A stretch of DNA of 64,000 nt. It comes from Saccharomyces mikatae IFO 1815 (Eukaryota; Ascomycota; Saccharomycetes; Saccharomycetales; Saccharomycetaceae). The position numbers and the translations under genes were made by a program. Positions 44,878-56,808 of the stretch are shown in pieces. The stretch lies in assembly GCF_947241705.1 (NCBI RefSeq), contig NC_079266.1, forward strand, positions 434,001 through 498,000, read 5' to 3'. The notes under the pieces are model-generated. The model did no database searches and was not told where the DNA came from. It saw nothing but the letters and a program-made list of their open reading frames with translations. How positions within the stretch are numbered: position 1 is the first letter of the stretch; every line of letters starts with the position of its first letter.

Positions 44878-45236
44878 TTTCGTTATCTTATAATCCACTA
44901 CCCACAGTAAGCCTGCCAATTACCTGAAAAATGCCATCTTAACCAAGATGTAATGGCCACTTCCTCTATCAACTATGCCACTTTTTTAGTTAATCAAATT
45001 TACCCCCCTTTCCTTGAGAAAAAGGAAAGAAAGCAAAAAGCCCCGGAATAACAATAGAATAGTGAAGACTGACTTACCTCTTTTGACAAAAACTATTTCT
45101 ATCACAAAGAAGTCTCTTTATGTGATAGTTGATATGTCCTTGTTAGTAGCGAATAGGATAATCATGAACAATATATATATTTATATATATGTTTCCGTCT
45201 ATCTGTATAATCTGCGAGTCACGCTCAAATTACATG
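44878..45236. other. YKR018C promoter / IRS4 3' region
   Basis: 359 bp in tandem orientation, with an AT-rich TATATA run near 45169-45192. No gene. Confidence 0.55.
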
Positions 45237-47081
45237 TCACGATGGGCTATTGTGGTCTATGAGAACTACTCGGTTTTCCTTCTTGATATTCTTGATTTCT
45301 TCTTTCATTTGTTTTTTCTTTTGTTTAGCCATCGCCTTGAGCGTACTCACTGGCACTACGGTAGTCGAAGCATATCTATCCACGCTATCCCATACGCATT
45401 GTTCGACAACGTTGGGCAGTTTCCTGCCATAGAGGCACTGATCGACCAGCCACATACCCACAATGAAAGATTTTCTATCTAACGTACCATCTTTCCTTGT
45501 GTCTACCTTAGTGTAAATTTCTGCCAACAGACTATCCGGTAAGTTGGACCGCTTCCATATATCGCAGACTATGATATTCAAGATCAATCCATCCTCTGGT
45601 AAAGTGTTGATTACTACAGATTCATTGTTCAATGTAGGCCACCAACTTAACAGGTCCAGATGGCGGTGTCTGTTGCTCACCCACATGCTTTCGTAACGCT
45701 TTCTTTCATTGTCCGTGACGAATGTTATATCTGTATGGGATTTCCAAGGCTTATCCTCATTAAATTTTCGATTCCTTGTACGGTGAATAGGCCTATGATG
45801 TGTTGTTTTATTGGCAGAGTTCTTAATCTTTCTTTTAAATCTATCTCTTTTACGCGGCTTGGTTAGAGTACCTTGATCCTGATCAGACCCAGAATCAGAG
45901 TCAGTATCGCTATATATATCATAAGTGTCGTTTGCAGAATTGTATTTATACCTTACATTTCTTGCGTGTTGCGAGTACGTATGATTGTTTTCAGGGGTTG
46001 CGCTTACAGAGGTTTTACGCAGTGTTGTCTTGAATTTCATACTTGACTGTTGCTCATGTTGCCCTAACTCTTCATTAGTCGCATCCCCTTCATATTGTGA
46101 AGGTGTGTGGTTAGGCTTAGCGCCAAAAACTTTCTGTTTGAACTTATTGACCAGCTTCTTCTTTCTCATATCGGATGAGTAATTCGGAACCAAGTTGGGC
46201 AACCCGCTTCCCTGGTTATTCGTCGTCGTCGTAGTACTTGAGCTTGCAATGGATGGTTCTGATTCATATAACGAAAGTTGGTTAATTGTCTGAGATAGAC
46301 TCATTTGAGACCTATTTGAAATAACGTCTGAAGTGTCTAGATTTAGACTATGCCTCGAATCGATACTGACTGACGACATATTTTCAGTTTCATGGAGGAG
46401 ACCATTATCGACGGTTGATGTCTGCAAGGGAGGAGAAGGCCGACGTTTGAGTAGAGCTTTCTTGCCATCTTTATTAGTCGCAGGTTCCGTAGAGCTCGAG
46501 GACAGCCTTTCACTAGAACTAAACGGACTAAACAAGTTTTCCTGAGATCTGTTATCAGCAGTTCTTTGGGCAAGCGTCAATGATTCATTAGAAGTGTTTC
46601 CCGATGATGAATGGGATTGAATCCTGAGCAAACCACTCAGATTTGGAGTTTCCAATACTCTTGATGTATCCAATGTTGAAGAATGAGGCTGATTATTGTC
46701 TGAGTTAAGTTTGGATTGTGAATGTGCTAAAGCCGCGGCCATTTGTGCAGTACCAACATTATCTCTATCTGCGGGTTTTGAAGTTTGTTTTCTTGACAAC
46801 TCGATACCATTGGGCGCTGTCGTTTTGATCTTGGGAATCTGTTTTGTTCGTATCCGTGCCTTCTTTTGTTCTTGCTTCTGTCTAGGCCTTTGTAGCGAAG
46901 GCTCTGGTGACCTTATTTGAGCATTGGTATGCACTGTAAATGGAGGAGACGGTCTACTGCCCTCGCTGGAATGGTTTTGAAAGATAGCTTGCGCAGCGTG
47001 CAAGGAATCGGAAACGCCTTGTTCATTCAATGCCACCGTGGTTCCGCCATGATAACGCTGTTTACCAAACGAAAGTCTCAT
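45237..47081 (-). CDS. IRS4: Irs4, EH-domain regulator of phosphoinositides
   Basis: EH-domain protein that, with its paralogue Tax4, activates the phosphatase Inp51 and so controls PI(4,5)P2, cell-wall integrity and autophagy. The first in-frame ATG (MRLSFGKQRYHGG) gives 614 residues (615 recalled); ten upstream codons lack an ATG. The long N-terminal part is disordered and Ser/Asn/Gln-rich with basic patches. The C-terminal EH domain is about 500-600: the WWPTLNNESVVINTLPEDG region, then an EF-hand-like loop in EIYTKVDTRKDGTLDRKSFIVGMWL. It is divergent from VPS51. Confidence 0.95.
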   Translation of the reverse strand: MRLSFGKQRYHGGTTVALNEQGVSDSLHAAQAIFQNHSSEGSRPSPPFTVHTNAQIRSPEPSLQRPRQKQEQKKARIRTKQIPKIKTTAPNGIELSRKQTSKPADRDNVGTAQMAAALAHSQSKLNSDNNQPHSSTLDTSRVLETPNLSGLLRIQSHSSSGNTSNESLTLAQRTADNRSQENLFSPFSSSERLSSSSTEPATNKDGKKALLKRRPSPPLQTSTVDNGLLHETENMSSVSIDSRHSLNLDTSDVISNRSQMSLSQTINQLSLYESEPSIASSSTTTTTNNQGSGLPNLVPNYSSDMRKKKLVNKFKQKVFGAKPNHTPSQYEGDATNEELGQHEQQSSMKFKTTLRKTSVSATPENNHTYSQHARNVRYKYNSANDTYDIYSDTDSDSGSDQDQGTLTKPRKRDRFKRKIKNSANKTTHHRPIHRTRNRKFNEDKPWKSHTDITFVTDNERKRYESMWVSNRHRHLDLLSWWPTLNNESVVINTLPEDGLILNIIVCDIWKRSNLPDSLLAEIYTKVDTRKDGTLDRKSFIVGMWLVDQCLYGRKLPNVVEQCVWDSVDRYASTTVVPVSTLKAMAKQKKKQMKEEIKNIKKENRVVLIDHNSPS

Positions 47082-47354
47082 AGTTTCTGCCAATTCCTTT
47101 CCTATATCCAAAAACTATTTATATTCGAGTTGTAAAATTATGTGCCACTTGAATAATGAGTGTATTGTTGTGGCTGGAGTCCATTATAGGATGGTCCTTT
47201 TTGTGATGATTTAGGTTCGATATGCTTTATACGAGGAATCATCGAATTTTCGCTGCGTGGAAACAAGAGACAGTAAGCAGTACGTACAGATGAGGCACTG
47301 CACAGAAGAGGCGTATTGCATTGAGACGGGATCAAGAGTGTATATCGAGCACAA

Positions 47355-47849
47355 ATGGCAGAACAGATCAGTCACAAGAAGTCTCTCAGAGTCAGCAGCC
47401 TGAACAAAGATAGAAGACTGCTCTTAAGAGAATTCTATAACTTAAAGAATGAACCAAACAAGGGTGAAGAAGATGCACAAATAGAAGGAACAGCCAATAA
47501 GTCTCACTCTGACGAGGGACAAGTTGCGGCTGGAAACTTAAATGCTGAAGGAAACAGGGAAAAACAGGCGAAGAAGGACGAATTGAAAGTAGCTGAAGAG
47601 GACCCCAAGGAGGAGTCAGAAGATACCAATGAAGAGATAGGAAACCTGCCTTTTAAAAGGCTAGTACAGATTCATAACAAGCTATTGGGAAAGGAAACTG
47701 AGACAAACAATTCTATAAAAAATACTATTTACGAAAATTATTACGACCTAATAAAAGTCAACGATCTTCTCAAAGAGATTACAAACGCTAATGAAGACAA
47801 AGTTGGTAAGCTGAAGCAAACCGTGGAATCTTTAATCAAGGAACTGTGA
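47355..47849 (+). CDS. VPS51: Vps51, GARP tethering complex subunit
   Basis: Small subunit of the GARP complex that tethers endosome-derived vesicles at the late Golgi and binds the SNARE Tlg1. 164 residues, the S. cerevisiae length. The conserved N-terminal segment ([23 protein letters not shown]) is the Tlg1-binding part. An acidic low-complexity linker follows, then a C-terminal helical segment ([20 protein letters not shown]), the Vps51 homology region. Confidence 0.97.
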   Translation: MAEQISHKKSLRVSSLNKDRRLLLREFYNLKNEPNKGEEDAQIEGTANKSHSDEGQVAAGNLNAEGNREKQAKKDELKVAEEDPKEESEDTNEEIGNLPFKRLVQIHNKLLGKETETNNSIKNTIYENYYDLIKVNDLLKEITNANEDKVGKLKQTVESLIKEL

Positions 47850-48277
47850 TTCATAGTGATGTATCGTGGTTTTAATCGAGCATTCCCTTTGTGTGCGTGT
47901 ATTTAGTAGCATAAACCAAGTTTCCTTCTTTCTTGATCAGCAAGCACTCTCAAACGGCTCATGTTGGGCCGTAGTTGCCGTACTATTATACATATACTCT
48001 TGTTGGATGCTCTCCCAACGGGTATATACACATATACGCATATACATACAGATATACATACAGGTATATAGTAGCGCCGCCCTTTTACCTCTTTGAGCGA
48101 AGTACCAAATATTGACTCTTTTGTCTTATTTCGTTATCCCCATCTTATCAAAAATGAAGCAACTCGTTAAAAATAAGAAGAGACAAAACCAACAGGGAAG
48201 AAAGCAACAGAAAGTTCCGTTTCTCTGCACGAGTAGCCTCGACTTCTATTCCATATTCCTTCCTCCTCTATGACTAC
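47850..48277. other. VPS51 3' region and ALY1 promoter
   Basis: 428 bp. A run of ATAC/ATAT-type near-repeats lies at 48019-48073 (TATACACATATACGCATA and similar), low complexity. No gene. Confidence 0.55.
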
Positions 48278-51019
48278 ATGCTGCAATTTAATACAGAAAA
48301 TGATACTGTAGCTCCAGTGTTTCCAATGGAGCAAGATATAAACGCTGCACCAGATGCCGTTCCATTGGTGCAGACAACGACACTGCAAGTCTTTGTCAAG
48401 CTCGCCGAACCCATAGTGTTTTTGAAAGGATTTGAAACTAACGGATTGTCTGAAATAGCACCCAGTATCTTAAGAGGGTCTCTTATTGTCAGAGTATTGA
48501 AGCCTAATAAGTTAAAAAGTATATCAATAACGTTCAAAGGAGTATCCAGAACAGAATGGCCAGAGGGTATACCACCAAAGAGAGAAGAGTTTTCAGATGT
48601 TGAAACGGTTGTTAATCATACCTGGCCATTTTATCAAGCGGATGATTATATGAACTCTTTCACTTTGGAGGATCACAGTTCAAATAAATCGTCTAATCGC
48701 CCATCCCTAAGCGATGAAAATTATCTACTTGAAAAAAGTGGTGCCTCAGTATATATTTCACCAAACACTGGCCCCCCCAAAGATAATAGCAATCTGAGTC
48801 TGAATGCATATGGACACAACTCACTCTCATCGGATAACTTGAGTAATAAGTCAGCATCGCATGATGATTGTAATGATGACAGTAAACTGTCGGTTATTCA
48901 AAAGACACCAGAACCATCATCCAGTCGAAGAGGATCAGTGCCCGCAAATTTCCATGGTAACGCCTTGTCCCCTCATACCTTCATATCTGATTTATTTACA
49001 AGGACATTCAGTAATAATGGTGCTTCTCCAAGCCTGGATCAAGAAGACAATTATCTTACCTTGTCCAAAGATGCCAAAGAGGTTTTTATCTTCCGGCCGG
49101 GCGATTATATTTACACCTTTGAACAACCAATATCACAATCTTATCCTGAAAGTATAAGAGCGAACTTCGGATCGGTGGAGTATAAATTGTCAATCGATAT
49201 AGATCGGTTTGGCACATTTAAATCAGCCATACATGCTCAATTACCCATTAAGGTCGTAAGACTTCCCTCTGAGGGTTCCGTAGAAGAGACTGAAGCTATT
49301 GCGATTTCTAAGGATTGGAAGGACCTTCTTCATTACGACGTGGTAATATTTTCAAAGGAGATTGTTTTGAATGCGTTTTTGCCCATCGATTTCCATTTCG
49401 CTCCCTTAGATAAAGTTACTCTACATCGGATTAGAGTTTATCTAACCGAGTCTATAGAGTACACTTGTAGTAGTAACGGGAATCATGATAAGGCTCGTAG
49501 ATTAGAGCCAACTAAAAAGTTTCTCTTAGCCGAACATAATGGTCCGAAACTGCCTCATATACCTGCCGGTTCCAATCCTTTGAAAGCTAAAAATAGAGGA
49601 AACATTTTGCTGGATGAAAAATCGGGCGATCTAGTCAATAAAGATCTCCAGTTCGAAGTGTTTATCCCAAGTAAATTCACAAATAGTATACGATTACACC
49701 CTGATACCAACTATGATAAAATTAAAGCCCATCATTGGATAAAAATCTGTCTTCGTCTTTCCAAGAAGTACGGAGATAATAGAAAACACTTCGAAATAAC
49801 TATTGATTCTCCAATTCACATTTTAAATCAACTATGCTCACATGCGAATACATTACTACCAAGCTATGAAAGTCATTTCCAGTATCGAAATACTAGTGAC
49901 AACTTCACACCAACAGTAGATCAACAAAGTTATGCAGGTCATCATGACTCGAATTTTTTTTTTCCAAAAGAAGTTCTCTCATCCCCAGTTCTCTCTCCAA
50001 ATGTCCAGAAGACCAACATTAGAATACCTTCTGACCTTCCGGTTGTACGTAATAGAACTGAAAGTGTGGAGAAAATCAACCCGGATAACGATTCCAAGAA
50101 AGACGCTGAAAGCAGTAATGTCTTCGCATCCAAACAGCTAGTCGCGAATATTTACAAACCTAACCAAATCCCAAGAGAATTAACTTCCCCTCAGGCTTTA
50201 CCATTGTCGCCCATTACATCACCAATACTCAATTATCAACCATTATCAAATTCACCCCCTCCAGATTTTGATTTTGATCAAGCCAAGCGTAGCGCGGCCG
50301 ATGCAAACGTTATTCCTACAGAACCCCCATCATATCTCGATGTATTACAGGCTGACGGTATTGATTTACCATGCTATGACACAAACTCATCTCGAATTCC
50401 AGAACTCAAGTTGAATAAATCCAGGGAAACACTGGCGAGTATTGAGGAGGATTCCTTCAATGGTTGGTCACAAATTAATGACTTGTCCGACGAAGACGAT
50501 AATGATGGCGATATTGCATCTGGTTTCAACTTCAAATTGTTAAACAGTGCTTCCAGTGAGAATGTGAATTCCCACACTCCTATTTTGCAGTCTTTAAATA
50601 TGAGCCTTGACGGGAGAAAGAAAAATCGTACCAGTCTGCATGCCGCATCAGTATTGCCTAGCACAATAAGACAAAATAATCAACATTTTAACGATATAAG
50701 TCAAATGCTAGGTAATGGTAACGAAGATGCCCTTACAAAGGACCAATCATCAAACTACAATAAGAAACTACCAATTCTCAAAATCAATGATAACATCATA
50801 CAACCAAATGTTAACAACAGACTTGCTGATAATGAAGACACAATGGAGTCTTCGGTGGATATCACCGCATTTTATGATCCTAGAATGTCATCAGATTCTA
50901 AATTTGATTGGGAAGTAGCCAAAAACCACGTAGATCCAACAGGCTATTCTGTAAATGTTGCTAGTGAAAATTGTGTGATGGACGATTTTAAGAAGGCATT
51001 TCGTGAAAAGAAAAAGTAA
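48278..51019 (+). CDS. ALY1: Aly1/Art6, alpha-arrestin adaptor of Rsp5
   Basis: Arrestin-related adaptor that brings the ubiquitin ligase Rsp5 to permeases (for example Gap1, Dip5) to steer their traffic. 913 residues (about 915 recalled). Arrestin-N at about 35-310 ([38 protein letters not shown]), interrupted by a long Ser/Asn-rich insert. Arrestin-C at about 355-530 ([24 protein letters not shown]). The long disordered tail carries the PY motif PPSY near 685 for Rsp5 WW domains and proline/serine clusters ([10 protein letters not shown]) suitable for calcineurin and kinase control. Confidence 0.97.
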   Translation: MLQFNTENDTVAPVFPMEQDINAAPDAVPLVQTTTLQVFVKLAEPIVFLKGFETNGLSEIAPSILRGSLIVRVLKPNKLKSISITFKGVSRTEWPEGIPPKREEFSDVETVVNHTWPFYQADDYMNSFTLEDHSSNKSSNRPSLSDENYLLEKSGASVYISPNTGPPKDNSNLSLNAYGHNSLSSDNLSNKSASHDDCNDDSKLSVIQKTPEPSSSRRGSVPANFHGNALSPHTFISDLFTRTFSNNGASPSLDQEDNYLTLSKDAKEVFIFRPGDYIYTFEQPISQSYPESIRANFGSVEYKLSIDIDRFGTFKSAIHAQLPIKVVRLPSEGSVEETEAIAISKDWKDLLHYDVVIFSKEIVLNAFLPIDFHFAPLDKVTLHRIRVYLTESIEYTCSSNGNHDKARRLEPTKKFLLAEHNGPKLPHIPAGSNPLKAKNRGNILLDEKSGDLVNKDLQFEVFIPSKFTNSIRLHPDTNYDKIKAHHWIKICLRLSKKYGDNRKHFEITIDSPIHILNQLCSHANTLLPSYESHFQYRNTSDNFTPTVDQQSYAGHHDSNFFFPKEVLSSPVLSPNVQKTNIRIPSDLPVVRNRTESVEKINPDNDSKKDAESSNVFASKQLVANIYKPNQIPRELTSPQALPLSPITSPILNYQPLSNSPPPDFDFDQAKRSAADANVIPTEPPSYLDVLQADGIDLPCYDTNSSRIPELKLNKSRETLASIEEDSFNGWSQINDLSDEDDNDGDIASGFNFKLLNSASSENVNSHTPILQSLNMSLDGRKKNRTSLHAASVLPSTIRQNNQHFNDISQMLGNGNEDALTKDQSSNYNKKLPILKINDNIIQPNVNNRLADNEDTMESSVDITAFYDPRMSSDSKFDWEVAKNHVDPTGYSVNVASENCVMDDFKKAFREKKK

Positions 51020-51212
51020 TTGTTTATTTTTCTTTTTTCCAATAAAACATCTGCCTTTATTCTCTGCCTTCCGTTTAAAGTTTGCGGCATGTCGGTCGTT
51101 TTCTAATATACCTATACAAATATAAATCATTTATTTATATATCCGTATCATTTTAATAAGAAACATTTTTTTTTAAATAGTTCAGTCATGAAAAATATCA
51201 ACAAAAGAACTT

Positions 51213-52187
51213 TCAATTGTCCATAAGCTTGTTTATTATGTTCGCCTTTGAATTTTCCAGATCAATTTTTGCCTTTTCTAAAGCTTGCAATCTCATTTCA
51301 ACCTTTTTCCTTTGTAAACGAATTTTCGAAACCATCTCACTTATTCCTTCAGTGTTATTTCCGGTTTCCTTATTGTCAGGAAAAAGTATTGGTAAAGGTG
51401 TGATGATTTTTTCATCAGATTTATGTATATTACCCTTGCTCAAAAGCTGCGTTTCCCATTCTTCATTGGCTCTATGCGGCGCATCACTTAAGGCTTCCTC
51501 AATGATTTTTCTTTTGAAATCTTTTTGAATAGCAATTTGATTATCAGTGAGGGCCAGTTTTTCATCATGAAAGCCTTGCATGTCATCATCACTAAAGTTC
51601 TCAATCTCTTTCTCATTTATGCGTTTGAGACCACCATTCGATTTGATTGTCTCCATAAGTTCACGTTTATCCTCGCTGTCTAGCAGCTTTACGTAATCTT
51701 TTTCGCTTACAACATCACTTTTAGTAATGTTCCTTCTAGATATTGCTTTTTGTGTCTTTAGTTTTACAATTTCTTCACGAGTTGGTATACTAATAGTATG
51801 CTCGCCTTCTAAACCATCGATTACCTCTGATGAATTTTTTAATAGCTGCTGACCTCCTTCCATCAAGTCTTCCATATTAAGAACCAACAAATCGTCTTTG
51901 TTCTTCTTCAATGTATTAATATTATTTTTTGGTTGGTATAGACCTTTATAATGTGAATCATCCTCCTTTGCTGCTTGTTCAGCATCAAAAGTAATATCGC
52001 GTTTGGGCACTTTCTTAAACTTTATTGGTTGCAAATCAAACATGTCATTATCATCATCATCATCATCCGAATCGTTCAACGTTCCGGGCTTTAGTTGCTG
52101 CATTGACCGATGAACAGAAGCATCAACTTCAAGCTCATTAGGGGGACCTCCTGGTAACCTGATTTTATTTCTTTTCTTGATCGCCAT
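51213..52187 (-). CDS. NTR2: Ntr2, spliceosome disassembly factor
   Basis: Forms the NTR complex with Ntr1 and the helicase Prp43, which releases the lariat intron and disassembles the post-splicing spliceosome. Start MAIKKRNKIRLPGG gives 324 residues (322 recalled). It has a basic N terminus, an acidic run (NDSDDDDDDNDMFD) followed by LQPIKFKKVPKRDITFD, and a C-terminal coiled coil (RLQRKKVEMRLQALEKAKIDLE). Fast evolving and acidic overall. Divergent from RQT4 across 290 bp. Confidence 0.95.
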   Translation of the reverse strand: MAIKKRNKIRLPGGPPNELEVDASVHRSMQQLKPGTLNDSDDDDDDNDMFDLQPIKFKKVPKRDITFDAEQAAKEDDSHYKGLYQPKNNINTLKKNKDDLLVLNMEDLMEGGQQLLKNSSEVIDGLEGEHTISIPTREEIVKLKTQKAISRRNITKSDVVSEKDYVKLLDSEDKRELMETIKSNGGLKRINEKEIENFSDDDMQGFHDEKLALTDNQIAIQKDFKRKIIEEALSDAPHRANEEWETQLLSKGNIHKSDEKIITPLPILFPDNKETGNNTEGISEMVSKIRLQRKKVEMRLQALEKAKIDLENSKANIINKLMDN

Positions 52188-52477
52188 AATAAGTTTAAAT
52201 TCTATACCATAGTTATGCTGCGACCAAACATAACTTAATTTAACCAGCCTTACTGCTCGTCTAAGCACAGATCTTTTGAAAGTTGCATTCACTTATGAGA
52301 TTTGCTCTAATATTTCCAATGACGTTCGCTTTCCGGGTATCGTGCCGATATTAAACTACTTACAGCAAGAAAGAAGAGGAAAGAGTTGAACAGCAGGTTG
52401 TTGGCATCGGACTGGTCATAGTTCGTGAAAAGGGAAGGTGTATAATTATAAGACTGAGTTGGCCATAATTCTTGATA

Positions 52478-54061
52478 ATGACAAGGCAGCAGGCTATTGA
52501 CTATGCAGTTAAAAAAGTTCCGCAAATATTGCCACTAGAAGAATCCGATGTAAAAGCGTTGTGCGAACAGGTGCTGAGCACATCTTCTAGTAACCCAGAA
52601 CAGATTGCTTCAAAATTTTTGGAATTTCTGGGACACGAAGATCTATCTTTTGAATTTGTAATGATGTTCAATGAACTGTTAGATCAATCTGATAAGAAAG
52701 AGGAAAGGAAAACAAAACCGGTACATATGGAACAAACTGTCCCAATTGCATCCAAAAATGCACCAAAACATCTCACTAATAAGCATATCAATGACAGTAG
52801 AGATAAGCAACCAAAAAACATAAAGGAGGAGAGAAAAAGTTCAGCAATGAAATCCGCTGTACATTCATCTGATCAAAGCAAACAATCACAGTCCAGGAAG
52901 GAGAAAAAAGTGCCCAAATCTAGGGAAAAATTACAGTCCTTGCAAGAAATCGATGATGCCATTAAAATGCTAGAGCTCCGAGATAGCGATTCTTCTAAAA
53001 CTTGTAACTGTCAAGGCACAAGACATCCGGTTTTTGACGTAGCACCAAACTGTCTTTACTGTGGCAAAGTAGTTTGTGTTATAGAGGGATTGAATAGAGG
53101 TAAATGTGGCCACTGTCATAAACCGTTGATTTCTGATGATGAAAGGATGCAGATGGTAAAAATTTTAAATCATGAGAAAAACGAGTTGAACGACCCATCA
53201 TCATCATCATCTAATGTTTCAAATAGTACTAACGTCCCAAAGAAGAAGACAAAAAACTACAAGATAACTTCAGGTATGGGTAAAAATCTATTTGCTGAAC
53301 AAGACAAACTATTCGATTTCATAGAAAGAAAAAGAGAAAGAGAGAGAAAGCGTAATGAAGTGTTGAAATTACAGGAGAAACAAGAGGTTGATAAAAAATA
53401 CGAGGATAAATTAGAGGAACAGGGTGATACGGTGACAGAAAACCCAGAGTTGTTAGCCGCACAAGAACGGCTAGATAGACTACTACATTTCCAAGACACT
53501 TCTGCGGAAAGAACAAAAATCATTGATAATGCTAGTGACTTTGACATGAACCAGGAGGCTGGGTTATGGGGCAGTACAAGAGAAAGGGCTCTTGCGTTAA
53601 AGAAACAGCAACGTAACTTGAGAAAATGGGAAAAAGTGGAAAGAGAACGTAATGGCAGGCGCGAAAAATATGTTGTAAGCATGAATATAGGTTCCAACGG
53701 TAAAGTTACAATGACAGAGGTGCCCAAGGAAACAGACAACGTAATTGCTGATTCAGATGATGATATAAACGATATAAGTGACGAAGAAGACATCAGTGAT
53801 CTCAAGCATATACATGCCTTAAAAACCGAAATAAATAGGACGAAAACCATGGAGCATTCAAATTTACAGTCCAAAACATGGGATTATGAACGTGATAAGA
53901 AACAATTCGATAGACCTACGTATGTGAAAAGGAGTACGGATGCTGTACAACCAACTAGTAAAAGAGAAGGAAAGAACAAAGGTTATGACTTGAAGTCAAG
54001 AGTTCAAGTCGATCAAAACGCTGACGCTTCAGTCGAACAAAATATTCTTGCTGTCCTTTAG
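52478..54061 (+). CDS. RQT4: Rqt4, ASC-1/TRIP4-like subunit of the RQC-trigger complex
   Basis: S. cerevisiae YKR023W. With the helicase Slh1 and Cue3 it splits collided ribosomes (RQT/ASCC complex). First ATG gives 527 residues (about 530 recalled). The TRIP4-type zinc finger at about 165-215 has C/H ligands in [24 protein letters not shown] and [10 protein letters not shown]. The N-terminal 70 residues look like the CUE-like helical region; the long charged coiled-coil and disordered C-terminal part is RE/K-rich. A 205-codon antisense open frame is a shadow of this gene. Confidence 0.95.
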   Translation: MTRQQAIDYAVKKVPQILPLEESDVKALCEQVLSTSSSNPEQIASKFLEFLGHEDLSFEFVMMFNELLDQSDKKEERKTKPVHMEQTVPIASKNAPKHLTNKHINDSRDKQPKNIKEERKSSAMKSAVHSSDQSKQSQSRKEKKVPKSREKLQSLQEIDDAIKMLELRDSDSSKTCNCQGTRHPVFDVAPNCLYCGKVVCVIEGLNRGKCGHCHKPLISDDERMQMVKILNHEKNELNDPSSSSSNVSNSTNVPKKKTKNYKITSGMGKNLFAEQDKLFDFIERKRERERKRNEVLKLQEKQEVDKKYEDKLEEQGDTVTENPELLAAQERLDRLLHFQDTSAERTKIIDNASDFDMNQEAGLWGSTRERALALKKQQRNLRKWEKVERERNGRREKYVVSMNIGSNGKVTMTEVPKETDNVIADSDDDINDISDEEDISDLKHIHALKTEINRTKTMEHSNLQSKTWDYERDKKQFDRPTYVKRSTDAVQPTSKREGKNKGYDLKSRVQVDQNADASVEQNILAVL

Positions 54062-54190
54062 TTAACAGTAAAAGTTTATATAATTCATGATAAAGCGGGC
54101 ATTCATTTCATTTTCTTTTTATTTCAAAACTTTCTTTTACTATATTAATATACAAACTTCCTATAGGTACAGAATGCTAGTCCTGTCTAT

Positions 54191-56419
54191 TTAGTAGTTG
54201 AATTCACTTGCTATTTGCTTCTCCGCCATACGAGCCATGCGAAACATTTTATTTTTAGAGTTTTCCTTGGTTGGCTTCTTTTCGCTGTTGCCATCCTTAC
54301 TACTTTGCAATCCCATAGCCTTAGGCCTTTCACGCAACCCAAAACTTTTGGCTAAATGACCTAAATGTAAGAATTTCACGTTGAAGAACTTCTTTTCTTG
54401 CGATATATGTGTTGCATAAGCCCTCACATGACTAATGAAACCTTTAACAGCTAAGTTTTTGAATGCTGAATCACCTACTACTCTTCTTTCTATATTCAAG
54501 TGCCATGTTGTGGCGTTAGTATCCCACTCATATTCTTTCTCATCCCCATCTTTATTCTTGGAAGATTTGTCATCTTTTCTAATGAATTTGTCATTTCTAT
54601 TGACATTTACATCTTTAAAAGCGGGCATTAGTATTTCTTTGTCAAACTTAATTAATTCCCATCCCATTGGATGATAAGGCTGGATGTAGTCCATATATTT
54701 TTCTTCTTCACCAGGAAGTAAAAATAACAAACTTTCACCTTTCTCACCAGCACGTGCGGTACGGCCCACTCTATGCAAATGGTCTTCAACAGCAAATGGT
54801 GGGTCCAGCTCAATAACAGACCCAACTTGGGGAAGGTCTAGACCTCTACTTGCCACATCTGTACAGAACATGATTAAATGTTTTCCCATAGTGGTTTCAT
54901 TATCACGAGCAAAATGCTGCAATGTGGAGGTTCTTGTTTGTTGAGACAAAGAACCGTGCAATTTATAAATCACCACATTAGGGTCCTTAGAATCTGAAAA
55001 ACAGGGAAACATGGTATTCCCCTTTGTCAGTAGTCTGACAGAATCACCTGTTAAATTTCTATGGTGTCCATCACTACCGGAAAATGCATCATAATGAAAT
55101 TCGACACTGTCTGAACATGACACGAATACAATTGTACGCAGCGTTTTAGATTGTGGGTCGGTAGAAATGAAATCTTTGCTAATATTGTTCAGAGTAGCAG
55201 CTAAAGTAACAAGACGTAATTTTGGTGGAACAATAGTAATTCTCTGCAACAGCTGATCGGGTGCTACTGTTACAGCGTCAGCGTCTTTGTTGGTACCATT
55301 GCTAATCAATTTGTAATCTTTCAAGGCCACGTTTCTTAGCCTGTTAACACCGTCAGTTAGCGTGGCACTACATAGCATATGTACTAACTTGTTGGGTAGC
55401 TTGGGGAATCTGTCTGAGCTAATAGGAATATCATGAACAATCTTTATAATTTCGCTAATTGTCTCATCAAACCCCAATTCCATTAACTTATCTCCTTCAT
55501 CCAATACGATGTACCTCAAAGATTGACTCAATTGCTCCCTAATGACTTTTGTATTCTGCAGATGATCCAAAATACGACCTGGTGTACCAATAATGAAATT
55601 ACAACCCTTACGCAACCTAGCTTTTTCCGATTTCTTACGTTCTCCACCAATCAATAAACATGGGACTAAAAAGTGACAGCACGAGACAAGAGTAGAGCAA
55701 ACATGGTATATTTGTGACGCCAGTTCACGTGTGGGCGCAACAACCAAGGCAAACGCACCAGAAGTACGATCAACACGGGTTTCCATATTTAAAATAGTGG
55801 ATATTATGGGTAAGAGGTATGATAAAGTCTTCCCTGAACCTGTTTGAGCATGGATGAAGAAATCATTTCTCCCCGCATTATGAATTATCTGAGGAATGGC
55901 TTGCTTTTGAATGCTAGTAGGCTTTTGAATACGCATTTTTTGCTCCAGGTGAGAAACGAGAACATCAGAAACACCTAGAGACGCAAACATGTCACCTTTC
56001 AATGGTGCGTTAGACGGATTAATGACAACATTTTCATCATGAATATTAGTGTTAACAGCAGTTGTGATCTCTCTGTTGGATGTGAACAAAGAGGAGACAA
56101 ACTGAGAGTCTGCTGGTAAATTCCTTCCCTGAGCACTGTGCGCACTTCTACTTTTAAGCTTTTCCTGATCTTCTGATCTAGTAACGTTGTCTTTATGGAT
56201 TTTTCTATTAGAATTCCCACCTCTTCCAGGAACTGACCCTTGTTCACCCGTACTGTTTGATCTTCTTTTTTTCGAGGCTGTCTTGCCCTCTAGCTTCATC
56301 TTCATTCTTCTTCTATCTTTCCATCGACCACCTGTCACCCTCGCAGCTTGCTTATAAGAGCTTCCTGTAGCATCATCATTAGTAGTAAAGTTCAATAGCA
56401 TAGAATCATCGTCACTCAT
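54191..56419 (-). CDS. DBP7: Dbp7, DEAD-box ATPase for 60S ribosome assembly
   Basis: Nucleolar RNA helicase needed for early 60S assembly and for snoRNA release around the peptidyl-transferase centre. Start MSDDDSMLLNF gives 742 residues, the S. cerevisiae length. Q-motif region about 163-173, motif I AQTGSGKT (191-198), Ia PTRELA (229-234), II DEGD (307-310, a Dbp7-type variant of DEAD), III SAT, and VI HRVGRTAR in the second RecA domain. The N-terminal region is basic (KDRRRMKMKLEGK) and the C-terminal extension is Lys-rich (KKPTKENSKNKMF). PAC and RRPE-type sites lie upstream. Confidence 0.98.
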   Translation of the reverse strand: MSDDDSMLLNFTTNDDATGSSYKQAARVTGGRWKDRRRMKMKLEGKTASKKRRSNSTGEQGSVPGRGGNSNRKIHKDNVTRSEDQEKLKSRSAHSAQGRNLPADSQFVSSLFTSNREITTAVNTNIHDENVVINPSNAPLKGDMFASLGVSDVLVSHLEQKMRIQKPTSIQKQAIPQIIHNAGRNDFFIHAQTGSGKTLSYLLPIISTILNMETRVDRTSGAFALVVAPTRELASQIYHVCSTLVSCCHFLVPCLLIGGERKKSEKARLRKGCNFIIGTPGRILDHLQNTKVIREQLSQSLRYIVLDEGDKLMELGFDETISEIIKIVHDIPISSDRFPKLPNKLVHMLCSATLTDGVNRLRNVALKDYKLISNGTNKDADAVTVAPDQLLQRITIVPPKLRLVTLAATLNNISKDFISTDPQSKTLRTIVFVSCSDSVEFHYDAFSGSDGHHRNLTGDSVRLLTKGNTMFPCFSDSKDPNVVIYKLHGSLSQQTRTSTLQHFARDNETTMGKHLIMFCTDVASRGLDLPQVGSVIELDPPFAVEDHLHRVGRTARAGEKGESLLFLLPGEEEKYMDYIQPYHPMGWELIKFDKEILMPAFKDVNVNRNDKFIRKDDKSSKNKDGDEKEYEWDTNATTWHLNIERRVVGDSAFKNLAVKGFISHVRAYATHISQEKKFFNVKFLHLGHLAKSFGLRERPKAMGLQSSKDGNSEKKPTKENSKNKMFRMARMAEKQIASEFNY

Positions 56420-56808
56420 TCTGGTTGAAATTGTTGAGATAAATGTATTCAATCGACTGAATCATCCTAGAAAGAAAGGATTTAAACAGTCATACTTTCT
56501 TAAATTACAAATGCTCCCCATACATGTACCTACCTTTTACTTTTTCAAGCTCATCGCAAATTTTTCGAGAACAAAAGGAACCTAATGTGATAGGGGTTTT
56601 CATTATTTTTTCTAGGGTAAAATATTGTTAATGGGTAGGTTATCTTGAAAATGTTGTGTTTATTTAGGGCTTTTGGGAATATTCTGACGACAATATTGAA
56701 GAAAAAATGAAAAATAGAAAGAACTGTACATTGTGAATAGAGTGAGAGATGAGCTGGGATGATCTGGCTGAAGCAGTATAGGTAAAGTGCAATAGGCTGG
56801 TATTATAT
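56420..56808. other. divergent promoter region, DBP7/RPC37
   Basis: 389 bp between divergent starts; contains the PAC/RRPE pair listed next. No gene. Confidence 0.65.
56550..56567. promoter_or_regulatory. PAC box with adjoining RRPE-like site
   Basis: CTCATCGC at 56550-56557 is the PAC element GCGATGAG on the minus strand (Dot6/Tod6). It is followed at once by AAATTTTTCG, close to the RRPE (TGAAAAATTTT; Stb3). About 135 bp from the DBP7 start and 245 bp from RPC37, so it could serve both. Confidence 0.7.

Noticed and set aside
53257-53874. 205-codon minus-strand frame inside RQT4
   Set aside because: Ser/Leu-rich antisense translation of a Lys/Glu/Arg-rich protein, a typical shadow.
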